Notes under the pieces: generated by a model
What the model saw: the letters and a program-made list of their open reading frames with translations, nothing else
What the model was told of the DNA's origin: nothing
Databases searched by the model: none
Program-made: the position numbers and the translations under genes
In this document: one piece after another, positions 8,606 to 17,592 of the stretch
Layout of the letters: each line of letters opens with the position of its first letter
Position numbering within the stretch: position 1 is the stretch's first letter
Assembly: GCA_026702845.1 (NCBI GenBank)
Contig: JADCLS010000018.1
Coordinates: 62,001-126,000 of the forward strand
Length of the DNA: 64,000 bases
Origin: Candidatus Heimdallarchaeota archaeon
Lineage (GTDB): Archaea > Asgardarchaeota > Heimdallarchaeia > Heimdallarchaeales > Kariarchaeaceae
Reading direction: 5' to 3'

Positions 8606-9808
8606 TTAGTCACTCAATTTCAGTGATGATAATACATCATCTATCATCCATTTTCGGTTTACTTTCCAAGATTTGTTTTCATCATCGAAATTCTCATGCC
8701 AGAGATAATAAATAAACGATTGTCTGGCCATAAAGTATACTTCAAGATCCTCAAAAAAATTATTTAGCTTGTCTATTAAAGCAAGTAACTCTATGGGTGG
8801 AATGTTTATCCAGATCATAAATGTATTCTCTGAATAGTAGAGAGCTGAATCAAAAGGAAGAATATCATTTTTAAATGCAAATAACAAATTTCCCAACATT
8901 TTCTCATCAGCTTTCCCAATAAATAGTGCTTGATTGAATACACCAAATTCTTCTCTATTGTAAAGTAATCTATACCCGGTAATGATTTCATTCTCTTCTA
9001 TCTGTTTTAACTTGCGAGAGAATGATTGTTTTGATTTGGGAAAATCTTCAATTACTGTTTCATATTCCTTATATATTTTGTTTCTAGGTTTTTCACCTTG
9101 TTTTGGACCTAAAATATCCTTCATAATTCGCAACTGGCTTCTCCTACTGTTTCTCGCCATTTCTCGAATAATTATGATATCAGCCATATTTAGCTGATAG
9201 AGAATACTAGTGTCTCTCAAACTAGCTAAATCTATATACTCATCTGAATGATCAGAAAAAAATACATCTTCAAGAGAATTTGCGTTGAATCTCCAGGAAT
9301 TAGATTCAACATCAAATTTCTTTAAACTGATATTATTGGAGAATACATTGAATCCAGTTTCCAAATCTCGATACTTCTCGATTATCCCTTTACTTTTTAA
9401 AATGTCAAATAATTCAATAAGCAAAGTATATGCAGAATCATTTTCAGGTAATCTAAAACGTAAGAAAATTCCATTTGAAGACCCGAATACTCGATTACTA
9501 TAGGATGTATAAGGATGAATAAAGCATAACTTTTCTATAATAGAGATATTATCATCCCAACTAGGTGTTCTTGAAGCGTATACTATGAAAGAATGAATTA
9601 CTAATCCTAATTTCTGGTGATTTAGTTGTGCAGCTGAACCGATAATAATATTCTCCTCTTCCAATCGCTTTATTCGACGATTAATTGTAGAAATTGCGAG
9701 AGAACTTTGCAACCTTTGATTTATTTCATCTGTTATTATTTTTTCGGATGCATTAGGTTGTTCCATTAATGATAGTACTAATGGTACATCCTTATTTTTA
9801 ATTGGCAT
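8606..9808 (-). CDS. Double Lrp/AsnC-like transcription regulator
   Basis: A 400-residue protein with two copies of the Lrp plan. Residues about 5-60 form a winged helix (STINRRIKRLEEENIIIG) followed by a ligand-binding-like ferredoxin domain. A second winged helix near 205-290 (SFSRKLKQIEENEIITGYR) is followed by another such domain to about 370. Usual Lrp proteins are about 150 residues with one unit each, so this is a fused duplication. The second recognition region carries a basic insert (LGPKQGEKPRNK). The ATG lies about 25 bases after a minus-strand TATA-like box (about 9829-9836). Targets are unknown. Confidence 0.7.
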   Translation of the reverse strand: MPIKNKDVPLVLSLMEQPNASEKIITDEINQRLQSSLAISTINRRIKRLEEENIIIGSAAQLNHQKLGLVIHSFIVYASRTPSWDDNISIIEKLCFIHPYTSYSNRVFGSSNGIFLRFRLPENDSAYTLLIELFDILKSKGIIEKYRDLETGFNVFSNNISLKKFDVESNSWRFNANSLEDVFFSDHSDEYIDLASLRDTSILYQLNMADIIIIREMARNSRRSQLRIMKDILGPKQGEKPRNKIYKEYETVIEDFPKSKQSFSRKLKQIEENEIITGYRLLYNREEFGVFNQALFIGKADEKMLGNLLFAFKNDILPFDSALYYSENTFMIWINIPPIELLALIDKLNNFFEDLEVYFMARQSFIYYLWHENFDDENKSWKVNRKWMIDDVLSSLKLSD

Positions 9809-9868
9809 CCAATTTCAAAATCCTTAGCGTTTATTTAGGTCTTACGGTTCAGATGAAATCACCTGATT

Positions 9869-10354
9869 TCAAAGCACATAATCCCTTGCAGATGGATCCC
9901 CACCTCCCGTTCCAGGAGGATCGAAAATCAAGGTATCCATGTAAGAAAATTCCTCACCTTGGGCAAAACCTACTGCATTTGCCTCATACCAGCCTAATTC
10001 TGTGGCTGTATTGTATAAGTCATATCCTAATGTAATATAACCTGTTAAAGTTGTTTTCTTAAAAGTATAATCGAATTTAAACCAATGTTCCATTCCACTT
10101 GGTAAAGTCACTCCAATAAATACTTCAACATCTGTATATACATATTGATTTGTTAGGGTGAGATCAATTTCGATGAAAATATCATCCTCATAGCCATCTA
10201 AGTCCAAATCAGCATAATATGCGTCCCAAATATAGATATCTACTGAAAAATTCGGAACCGTTCTATAAAAACTGAAATATGCTGATGTTGGAATTAAGGA
10301 AAACAATAATAGTGAAAATAAGCCAACTAGCATAAGGTTATTTTTCTTATTCAT
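9869..10354 (-). CDS. Small secreted protein with a calcium-loop-like motif
   Basis: A 161-residue protein with a clear signal peptide (NLMLVGLFSLLLFSLIPTSAYF). The mature part is rich in aromatic residues and contains DLDLDGYEDD, which resembles a calcium-binding DxDxDG loop, ahead of a beta-rich segment. No C-terminal anchor is seen, so it is probably released or bound to the S-layer (inference). The start is supported both by GGAGG two bases upstream and by a TTTTAAAG box about 27 bases upstream. Family not recognised. Confidence 0.65.
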   Translation of the reverse strand: MNKKNNLMLVGLFSLLLFSLIPTSAYFSFYRTVPNFSVDIYIWDAYYADLDLDGYEDDIFIEIDLTLTNQYVYTDVEVFIGVTLPSGMEHWFKFDYTFKKTTLTGYITLGYDLYNTATELGWYEANAVGFAQGEEFSYMDTLIFDPPGTGGGDPSARDYVL

Positions 10355-10650
10355 ATCCTCCGAATATTTTTTTTTACTTTTAAAGGTTGACGTGATCCAT
10401 CATATTCTCAAAAAATAGAAACTGTAATCACAGGCTCTCGAGTTCTGTTAAATAATCGAAATCAATCATGCGAAATTCCGCTGATGAATTTACTAGAATT
10501 ACGGATTTCGAAAATATATGAGCGGTATTTGCACAAAGACAAAAAAAATGCAAAAATGTATAATTCAATCATTCAAAGTCTCTACTATTAAATCTAAGTG
10601 TCCCAAAGAATATAGCAATACTATACGGTTGGATATTTATTGGTAATGAG
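10355..10650. other. Intergenic stretch without recognised genes
   Basis: Between the divergent small secreted protein and TPR gene I see only promoter-like AT-rich sequence and short frames under 20 codons. Confidence 0.5.
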
Positions 10651-10682
10651 GTTTAAATTAGTCGGTTTCAGTTTACAGTATC

Positions 10683-11978
10683 GTGACAATGGATAGATTG
10701 AAGCGAGATTTAGATATCAAATCCTCAACCATCAAGGAATTGTATTCAAAAAGAGAATTTGATAAAATTGAACATTTAATCTACCAATTCTATATAGAAT
10801 ACGATAAGCTTAATTCTGAAAAGTATTCTGAAGATGAGCGAAAATATATATTAGCCCGTGTATTTCTTTTAAAAGGCCATTACACAGCCCCTAATACAGA
10901 AACCAAGATAGGTTACTTCAAAGAATCTGCAGTGATATTTGAAGAAATAGGAAACAAGGTTGAAATGGCTGAGACACTCAATTCACTTGCCCTAGAGTAT
11001 TCTAGTCTTGGACTTCAGGAAGATGCTGAATTAACCTTTCAGAAGTCCTTAGATGTATACGAGGAAATAGGGGAAGTAGAGGCACTGGTAGCAACAAATC
11101 TTATGCTTTCAGATCTGTATATGAATGCAGGTGAGATCCATAAGGCAAAAGTACATGCTGCAAATAGTCTCAAATTGTCTGATGAACCCAATCTTAATGC
11201 AATTGGGTATATGGCACAAGCAGAGCTGGAATTAAACTCACAAAACCTAATTTTGGCAAGAAAATACTATAATAATTTATATACAATAGCCGACAAAGTA
11301 GATGAGGAGGCCTCACAAGTACTTTTTAAATGTGAGGCATTGTTTAAAACCCTCGAGATTGATATCAGTGAGAATAAGGGTTATGCAGAATATGAGAGAA
11401 TTACAAATGAAATTGAATTTATATCCAAACAGCATCCTAATGACTATACAGATTGTTTGGTGAAATTATCAAAAGCAATCAGCTTGAGAAAACATGATGA
11501 TGAGGATCAAATTAAAGAGGGAAAGGAGATACTGGCATCGTTATTGAGAGATACTAATTATTTAGAAGCTTATAACAATCACAAAATGTATGCTATCAAA
11601 TTGCTAGTAGAGTATTTACTTGATGAGTTCAAACGAACACAAGAGCTCTCCCTCTTTAATCAAATCCTTACAAATCTCAGGATTCTAAAAGATACAGATT
11701 CCATGATTATCATCATCAAAATAGAATTTCTACTCTTTAAATGTCATCTAGTACTGGGTAATAGCAAGGTTGCTAGAAAGATACTAGAAAATATTACATT
11801 ATTAGTTGAGGAGACAAGACATCAGCTAATTATTGATGAGTTTATAGAATTAATAGGGGTGTTGAAGGATTTTGAGAGCAAAGGAGAGTTAAGCAAAGAT
11901 AAACCCTCTGTTATTGAGAGAATGGATGAAATCAAACTTCAAGAGTATCTAAATACAGTACGATTATATAATTACTAA
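10683..11978 (+). CDS. TPR-repeat protein
   Basis: A 431-residue all-helical cytoplasmic protein with tetratricopeptide repeats. The clearest lie around residues 90-175 (ETLNSLALEYSSLGLQEDA, LMLSDLYMNAGEIHKAKVHA). No signal peptide or membrane segment is seen. The start is either GTG at 10683, which lies about 27 bases after the box GTTTAAATTA, or ATG at 10689 (MDRLKRDL). TPR proteins act as protein-binding scaffolds. The partner is unknown, although the next gene encodes a long helical membrane-tethered protein that could be co-expressed. Confidence 0.7.
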   Translation: MTMDRLKRDLDIKSSTIKELYSKREFDKIEHLIYQFYIEYDKLNSEKYSEDERKYILARVFLLKGHYTAPNTETKIGYFKESAVIFEEIGNKVEMAETLNSLALEYSSLGLQEDAELTFQKSLDVYEEIGEVEALVATNLMLSDLYMNAGEIHKAKVHAANSLKLSDEPNLNAIGYMAQAELELNSQNLILARKYYNNLYTIADKVDEEASQVLFKCEALFKTLEIDISENKGYAEYERITNEIEFISKQHPNDYTDCLVKLSKAISLRKHDDEDQIKEGKEILASLLRDTNYLEAYNNHKMYAIKLLVEYLLDEFKRTQELSLFNQILTNLRILKDTDSMIIIIKIEFLLFKCHLVLGNSKVARKILENITLLVEETRHQLIIDEFIELIGVLKDFESKGELSKDKPSVIERMDEIKLQEYLNTVRLYNY

Positions 11979-12098
11979 TCATTAATTACTTGATTGATTT
12001 TTCAAGTTTATTTTATACGAGAATGTCTCTAGTTGATAATCAATTAATTTTTCAATTGACACAACAAATAAGTAGAACATGGAATTTTATGGTGTAGA

Positions 12099-14264
12099 AT
12101 GATACTGGATTTTATAGATAGTGAGATCCTTGAATTATTTTTTGAGGACGAGTATCAGAAATTGATTCATAGATGTGAGAATTCATATTCGACAGTAACG
12201 GACAAAAATCTTGAATATCTCCTTTTGGGATTAAAATTCTACGGAGAAGCAGCTGATGAGTGGGAGAAAAGCTATAATTATACCAAAATACAGAGATCAA
12301 TTGCAAAATCAATAGAATGTTTTGACAAAATCACATCTTCAGAAGAGGCAGAAATACTTGCGATAGAAAGTCTGAAACTAATATCTAGATTAATCTCAAT
12401 CGGAGTGACCATTGAAAATGGACTCCTAGCTAATGATTCGAAAATCATTCACAATCATGCAGTGGAAGCCTATACTTTGGTAGGTGAGATGATGGAGAAA
12501 ATAGGAGAAGATGCGGTGGGAGTTCTTTCTGAATTTTATGAGTATTTGAAGGATTACTATCATTTCCATTATGCTCAATCCCTGTATGCAGAGCTGATTG
12601 GTTTGATGAAACAACCTGATGAATTTCTGAGAATGTATGATATCAAGCACAAAGAAATCCTCGAGCAAATTATGGAACTGAAGGAACTGGAATCAATTAT
12701 CAACTTAACTGAACTTGAAGCCATGATGTTAAGTCTCAAGAGAATTAAGAAATTAATTGAGAACCCCTATCCCAGCATCAGTATCCCTGATTCCTATCAT
12801 AAATTATCAATATCCTTCTACACGGGTGGTGATCTTGCCAATTCACTCATCAGAACTTACAATGGAGAATCACCAGACATGTTATCACATGATTTATTCA
12901 AGGGGGAGATTGATATATCCTCACTGGGAGTTGATATTCTTGATGATTTTTTACAAACCTCGATTGGAAAAAAATTTGGTGATCAGTTACACCTAGGCCT
13001 GAATGAGGGGAATATCAGGGCCTTGGGTTATACTTTAACGTTTGATACTGATGTTTATATCCGTAAATTCGGAGTATGCACCGTTGTATTCACCATAAAA
13101 ATGGAGGATCAACCTCTCACAGTGTCTGATTTGAGGACTTTACAAACTCTTGTTGGTCCACAATGCGGTACTGGGGATATTAAGTGGAATAACAAGGAAT
13201 TCTTACGATTAGTAGATATAGTAAAAAGCATCCACAATTATTTCCTTGAATATGAGAAAGTAAGGAGAGCTAAAACTGAGACACTAAGAGATTTCTATAT
13301 GGAAAATGTACCTTTTGAGCCTGAACGTACGTGGTATTCTGTTGGATTCATTAGAGAACTCGGGGTGACAGATAATCAAGGATACAAGAGAATCTATGAT
13401 TATCATGAAGTGGAGGATAACCCAGAGTTTCAAGCACTGGTCTTGCCCCTATATGAAGGGAGAATCACACTTCATGATTGGATCACAATTCCTGAAAAAC
13501 CATGGGTCAATCTTGCAAATATCCGATCGCACAAAGGGGATATGATCTATACTTCAGCACATACATTCACAGCATTTATGCCTGAAAATGCAGAATTCAT
13601 GAATCAGAGCTTACTGTCAGCAGTCTCTCTTGTAAATGACATCAATGCATTAATTATTGCTTTTGATGTCATGGCTGAGAAGGTACGATCTGGCTTAATT
13701 ATTCAAGTTCATGAATCCAAAAAAGCACTTGAAAGTGCAGAAATCAACAAAATTAACAAAAACCTTGAATTAATACGGAGAAGACAGATAGAACTCACAG
13801 AATTTGAGTTAGTTGCACTGCAGTCGATACAGCTTCTGAAATCACAGGAATCTCTTCTTTATACAGATCACTCTGAATTCATGAAGGCTATGATTGAGAA
13901 CTCATCCATGGACGATACAATTGATAATCTTGAGGGTAAGCTGCGCATCATTAAAGAATCCCAAGAGGGGATACTGAGAACCGCTGATGATTTAGTTGCC
14001 AGGTATCAGCAGAAGGTAAGTGAGAGCCAGCAAAGGCTGATAAAGGTGGTTACTTTAATCGCGGCATCATTTGGCCAAATATCACTCATTGGCGGAATTT
14101 TAGATTCTCTGAAGATTCGAGATGATAATCTCAAACAGAATATTGAGTTCGGAGTTACAGTATTTGCATTATTACTCGCTATTACTGCTATAGGCTGGCT
14201 AGTGTTTAGTTTTCTTAACTCCAGATCCAATATCTTTAATTTCGATCGAGATACTGAAGAGTGA
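12099..14264 (+). CDS. Large coiled-coil protein with C-terminal membrane anchor
   Basis: A 721-residue protein. Residues 1-230 are helical. A mixed alpha/beta core at about 240-500 contains FGVCTVVFTIKM and GPQCGTGDIKW. A long coiled coil runs from about 545 to 665 (LEGKLRIIKESQEGI), and two hydrophobic segments at about 655-705 end in a short cytoplasmic tail. The layout of a soluble core, coiled coil and paired C-terminal helices loosely recalls CorA-like or stomatin-like organisation, but no signature motif (such as GxN) is present, so I leave the family open. It follows the TPR gene after 120 bases. Confidence 0.6.
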   Translation: MILDFIDSEILELFFEDEYQKLIHRCENSYSTVTDKNLEYLLLGLKFYGEAADEWEKSYNYTKIQRSIAKSIECFDKITSSEEAEILAIESLKLISRLISIGVTIENGLLANDSKIIHNHAVEAYTLVGEMMEKIGEDAVGVLSEFYEYLKDYYHFHYAQSLYAELIGLMKQPDEFLRMYDIKHKEILEQIMELKELESIINLTELEAMMLSLKRIKKLIENPYPSISIPDSYHKLSISFYTGGDLANSLIRTYNGESPDMLSHDLFKGEIDISSLGVDILDDFLQTSIGKKFGDQLHLGLNEGNIRALGYTLTFDTDVYIRKFGVCTVVFTIKMEDQPLTVSDLRTLQTLVGPQCGTGDIKWNNKEFLRLVDIVKSIHNYFLEYEKVRRAKTETLRDFYMENVPFEPERTWYSVGFIRELGVTDNQGYKRIYDYHEVEDNPEFQALVLPLYEGRITLHDWITIPEKPWVNLANIRSHKGDMIYTSAHTFTAFMPENAEFMNQSLLSAVSLVNDINALIIAFDVMAEKVRSGLIIQVHESKKALESAEINKINKNLELIRRRQIELTEFELVALQSIQLLKSQESLLYTDHSEFMKAMIENSSMDDTIDNLEGKLRIIKESQEGILRTADDLVARYQQKVSESQQRLIKVVTLIAASFGQISLIGGILDSLKIRDDNLKQNIEFGVTVFALLLAITAIGWLVFSFLNSRSNIFNFDRDTEE

Positions 14265-14303
14265 TCATATTCTACTAAATAAAACCACAAAAAAATCTCT
14301 CAT

Positions 14304-15176
14304 GTGATTAGATACATATACTATGAGATTTTTATCGATGCTGTGAGTGTAATTATCCGTCAACCTCTCGAGGAAGAAGATGAATTGATCTACGAGATCT
14401 TTCAGTCAGGACTTCCAGGAGTAGATGAGACATCCCAGGACGAATATTGGGATTGGTGGGATGAGGATTGTGAGGAGGTTGATATTCCGGAACTCTGGAG
14501 AGTTGCGGAGCTTGATGGCAAGGTTGTAGGCATTTCAATTAATAGAATAAATATTGAATTGCGGATTGGGCTCATCTGGGAGATTTCCATATTACCTGAA
14601 GCTAGGGGAAAGGGAGTTGGGAGTAAACTTTTGCACGAATCGGAAAAGGTGCTCATAAGTCAAGAATTTGTAGATAAGATCGCATTAGGTGTCAAGTTAA
14701 CAAATACTGATGCGATAAAACTCTATGAAAGAAAGGGATATGTACCTCAATATCAAGTTTTCTGTTATAAAGGAGAGCCAAATGTCCGTAAGTATTTACC
14801 GCTTGATGTACGTAAACCAACTCTTAAGGATGTAGATTCCATTTATGCACTCCATCCACAGGCATACTGGAATGCAAAAACTAATTCTGAGCTAGCAGAA
14901 GAGATAGATGAGGGTCATGGCAAAGTAATTATCCACAATCACAGAATTATTGCCTACATAGTGATTTACCCTGATGATTTTGACATCCAATCATGCTATA
15001 CAGATCTTTATTATCATAAACAGTACATTGACATCATAATGGATACAATTATGGAATTAATACGTACAGATTATGTGAAAATATGGGTAGAAGAAAAGCA
15101 TATTGAACTAGTCGAGTATCTTGAGAAAAATAATTTCAAGATTGAGGATAGAGAATATTTCATGATCAAGCAATGA
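14304..15176 (+). CDS. Tandem GNAT N-acetyltransferase
   Basis: A 290-residue protein. The first half is a complete GNAT domain. It has IRQP at the start, then EISILPEARGKGVGSKLL at about 93-110 with the acetyl-CoA loop R-x-K-G-x-G-S, then ALGVKLTNTDAIKLYERKGY. The second half (from about 168, VRKPTLKDVDSI) repeats the opening strand of a GNAT fold but lacks the loop, so it is probably a degenerate second domain. The GTG at 14304 lies about 24 bases after an AT-rich TAAATAAAA box. A second GTG at 14343 would begin VSVIIRQP, closer to the family start. The acyl acceptor is unknown. Confidence 0.75.
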   Translation: MIRYIYYEIFIDAVSVIIRQPLEEEDELIYEIFQSGLPGVDETSQDEYWDWWDEDCEEVDIPELWRVAELDGKVVGISINRINIELRIGLIWEISILPEARGKGVGSKLLHESEKVLISQEFVDKIALGVKLTNTDAIKLYERKGYVPQYQVFCYKGEPNVRKYLPLDVRKPTLKDVDSIYALHPQAYWNAKTNSELAEEIDEGHGKVIIHNHRIIAYIVIYPDDFDIQSCYTDLYYHKQYIDIIMDTIMELIRTDYVKIWVEEKHIELVEYLEKNNFKIEDREYFMIKQ

Positions 15177-15224
15177 AATATCCGTATGCAAAACATTTTT
15201 ATCAACTCAAGCTATTGTAATGTC

Positions 15225-16442
15225 ATGAACAGTAGATTCGTTCCAAAAGTTGTCATACTTTTGATAATTTCATCTTTACTCTGGACACAACCGGTAGCGG
15301 CCACGAATTGTGATGAAACAACCATGAATCTAGAGGCTATTCTCAGTATCTATAAGTTGGATGGTAGCTTTGTCACAGAGTATGACTATGATTTTGTTGG
15401 AGATTATTGCATAACTAAGAATTTGCTCATGCCGATTAATGATGATACATTATTGTTTCAAAATGAAGCTAATGAACTCAGTGAAATTAATATTGATGCA
15501 GAAGGTTTGATTAGCAGTGATACAAGCTACGAGGTTGCAGATGAAGACAGTAACTTCAATTATTACGATTCTATTGTAAATACCACGATATTCAATTATG
15601 CAGGAGGAGGAGAATTTGTTGGGTATAACTATGATAAACAAAGTCGAGTTTCGGTTGAATATGATACAGAAGCTATTCTCAATGCCTCATCCCTATCCTT
15701 AGATAATTTCACCAGATCTGATAACATTGGACCAGTTCTAAAGATGGTGGTTAACTATAATGATCACATGGCATTTGCATATATCGAGACTGATTACAAC
15801 GATGATAATAATAAATTTGGAGTATTCAGGTCAGTGATTATCCATAATGCACTTGTGGATCATACCTATTTTATAAGTGATTTCACTAATTTTACTCCCA
15901 GATTTATCAAATTGTCACCTGATGGCTATAAAATGGTGATGTATGATATTTTATCTGGTATTGGAGTCTATGATTTTTCCAATGATAATATTCATCTGTA
16001 TACTATGGATAGAAATAACGATTTCCCAGTGGAAACAATAAGGTTTGTATCAATTCAAAATGATTATGTTTGGATGCTGACATCGGATAACAAAAACTCT
16101 ACTGAGGATAATACTCCATTAATGTATATTAGGAAAATGAATGTAGTAACTGGAGAGGTTACGAGATTTACTCTTGATCTACCTTCTGAAGACAGACAAT
16201 TATCCAATTTTATTGTTCATGATGGATTCATCTTAATATTGTCTAACCAACCAATATTTGGTTTTGTTTTTATCCGAGTTGCTGGTTTTCTTCTTGTGTT
16301 TGCTGCCCTGTTTCTTTTACAAAAAAGGAGAAATAAGAATAAGAAGGAGAAACAAAAGAAATCAGGCAAAAAGGATTACTCAAAATTCCTAAATATGGAA
16401 AACAAGGATAATAAAAATAATTTTAATGATGAAAGTTGGTGA
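15225..16442 (+). CDS. Type I membrane protein with a beta-propeller-like ectodomain
   Basis: The frame is open from 15186, but the ATG at 15225 gives a proper signal peptide (RFVPKVVILLIISSLLW) followed by a cleavable AAT. About 330 extracellular residues made of short beta strands follow (IVNTTIFNYAGGG, FTPRFIKLSPDGYKMVMYD). The SPDG-type turn recalls propeller blades. One membrane helix (about 350-372) is followed by a strongly basic cytoplasmic tail (KKRRNKNKKEKQKK). It lies just after the GNAT gene and ahead of the ABC transporter. Function not recognised. Confidence 0.6.
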   Translation: MNSRFVPKVVILLIISSLLWTQPVAATNCDETTMNLEAILSIYKLDGSFVTEYDYDFVGDYCITKNLLMPINDDTLLFQNEANELSEINIDAEGLISSDTSYEVADEDSNFNYYDSIVNTTIFNYAGGGEFVGYNYDKQSRVSVEYDTEAILNASSLSLDNFTRSDNIGPVLKMVVNYNDHMAFAYIETDYNDDNNKFGVFRSVIIHNALVDHTYFISDFTNFTPRFIKLSPDGYKMVMYDILSGIGVYDFSNDNIHLYTMDRNNDFPVETIRFVSIQNDYVWMLTSDNKNSTEDNTPLMYIRKMNVVTGEVTRFTLDLPSEDRQLSNFIVHDGFILILSNQPIFGFVFIRVAGFLLVFAALFLLQKRRNKNKKEKQKKSGKKDYSKFLNMENKDNKNNFNDESW

Positions 16443-16640
16443 CAATTACTCAGATCAACTATCAAATTAAGAGCTGTATACGTAATAATTGAAAGGGTAC
16501 AAATAATGACTTCCCATACACTTAAAATATCATTAATAGAATGCGTTATCATGTCATCAAATCAAATTTTGCACATACAAACCTTCATTTTGCACCTTTA
16601 AAATTTTAGGAATATACGTGCCCAATCACACAATATCGGC

Positions 16641-16650
16641 ATATTTAAAA
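16641..16650 (+). promoter_or_regulatory. TATA box for the ABC exporter operon
   Basis: ATATTTAAAA is centred about 30 bases before the ATG at 16676 and 60 before the ATG at 16706. Confidence 0.45.
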
Positions 16651-16675
16651 ATTCATTTTCGGAATTCGGAAATAT

Positions 16676-17590
16676 ATGCTCCCATTGGAGCAGGATTGGG
16701 CAAATATGTCTAAACAAATTATAGAAATTAAAGACTTGACCTTTAATTACGGTGTATCCAAAGGGGTACAAAATGTCAATCTCAGTATTAATGAGGGGGA
16801 AATTTTTGGTTTCCTCGGTGAAAATGGTGCTGGGAAAACCACCACCATACGTTGTATGATGAATATTCTCATCCAACAACAAGGTGAGATAATAATTAAC
16901 GGTCATTCTGTCTCCCGAGATGATTTTTCATATAAAGAAGAAATAGGTTATTTACCAGGAGAATTGATTATTCCTGATAATTACAAAGTAAAAGATTTCT
17001 TCGCGTACTTAGCTACATTAAGAACAAAAGAGATCACCCGTCTAAACGAAGTTGTCGAATTATTTGATATTCCTCTTAATAAGAAAATCAAGCAACTATC
17101 TAAGGGTAATAAACAAAAACTAGGTATTGCACTTGCGCTGATGCATGATCCAAAGATCCTCATACTTGATGAACCCAGTAGTGGTCTTGATCCACTACTA
17201 CAGCAGCAACTGTACAAATTACTGCTTCAAGAGAAAGCTAATGGTAAAACCATTTTCTTCAGTTCACACAATCTCGATGAGGTTCAGAAGATCTGTGATA
17301 GGGTCGCCATCATTAGAGATGGAGAAATTGTAACTGTAGAGGATGTAAAAGATTTAGCCAAGGATGTTACTAGGAAAATATATGCCAAGGTGAAAAATCT
17401 AGATCAATCAAAATTATCTAACTACACTTATTATGTTGATCCTGATACTGAAGAGGTCGCCATAGAAGTAACCTCAAGTAAAGAGCTAAATGAGATCATG
17501 GATATTCTGCAGGATATGGAATTACTTGATCTGAATTATCCACCTGCAAGTCTTGAATCATTCTTCCTCTCTAAATATAGGAGCAATTAA
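16676..17590 (+). CDS. ABC transporter ATP-binding protein
   Basis: The ATPase subunit of an ABC-2 type exporter. From the first ATG it shows Walker A GENGAGKTT at about 48-56, signature LSKGNKQKL at about 141-149, Walker B ILILDEPSSGLDP at about 161-173 and a switch histidine in SSHNLDE. A C-terminal accessory domain extends from about 220. The start is uncertain: ATG 16676 suits the TATA spacing, while ATG 16706 (MSKQIIEIKDL) matches the family N-terminus. The permease gene starts two bases after its stop, so the two form an operon. The substrate (lipid, peptide or drug) cannot be told from sequence. Confidence 0.92.
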   Translation: MLPLEQDWANMSKQIIEIKDLTFNYGVSKGVQNVNLSINEGEIFGFLGENGAGKTTTIRCMMNILIQQQGEIIINGHSVSRDDFSYKEEIGYLPGELIIPDNYKVKDFFAYLATLRTKEITRLNEVVELFDIPLNKKIKQLSKGNKQKLGIALALMHDPKILILDEPSSGLDPLLQQQLYKLLLQEKANGKTIFFSSHNLDEVQKICDRVAIIRDGEIVTVEDVKDLAKDVTRKIYAKVKNLDQSKLSNYTYYVDPDTEEVAIEVTSSKELNEIMDILQDMELLDLNYPPASLESFFLSKYRSN

Positions 17591-17592
17591 CC

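Noticed and set aside
10464..10520. Short frame and TTCGAAAATATATG motif similar to one before the ABC gene
   Set aside because: The resemblance to 16660-16678 covers only a few AT-rich bases and could be chance.
12099..14264. Assignment as a CorA magnesium channel
   Set aside because: The C-terminal helices lack the GxN motif, and the N-terminal part does not match CorA.
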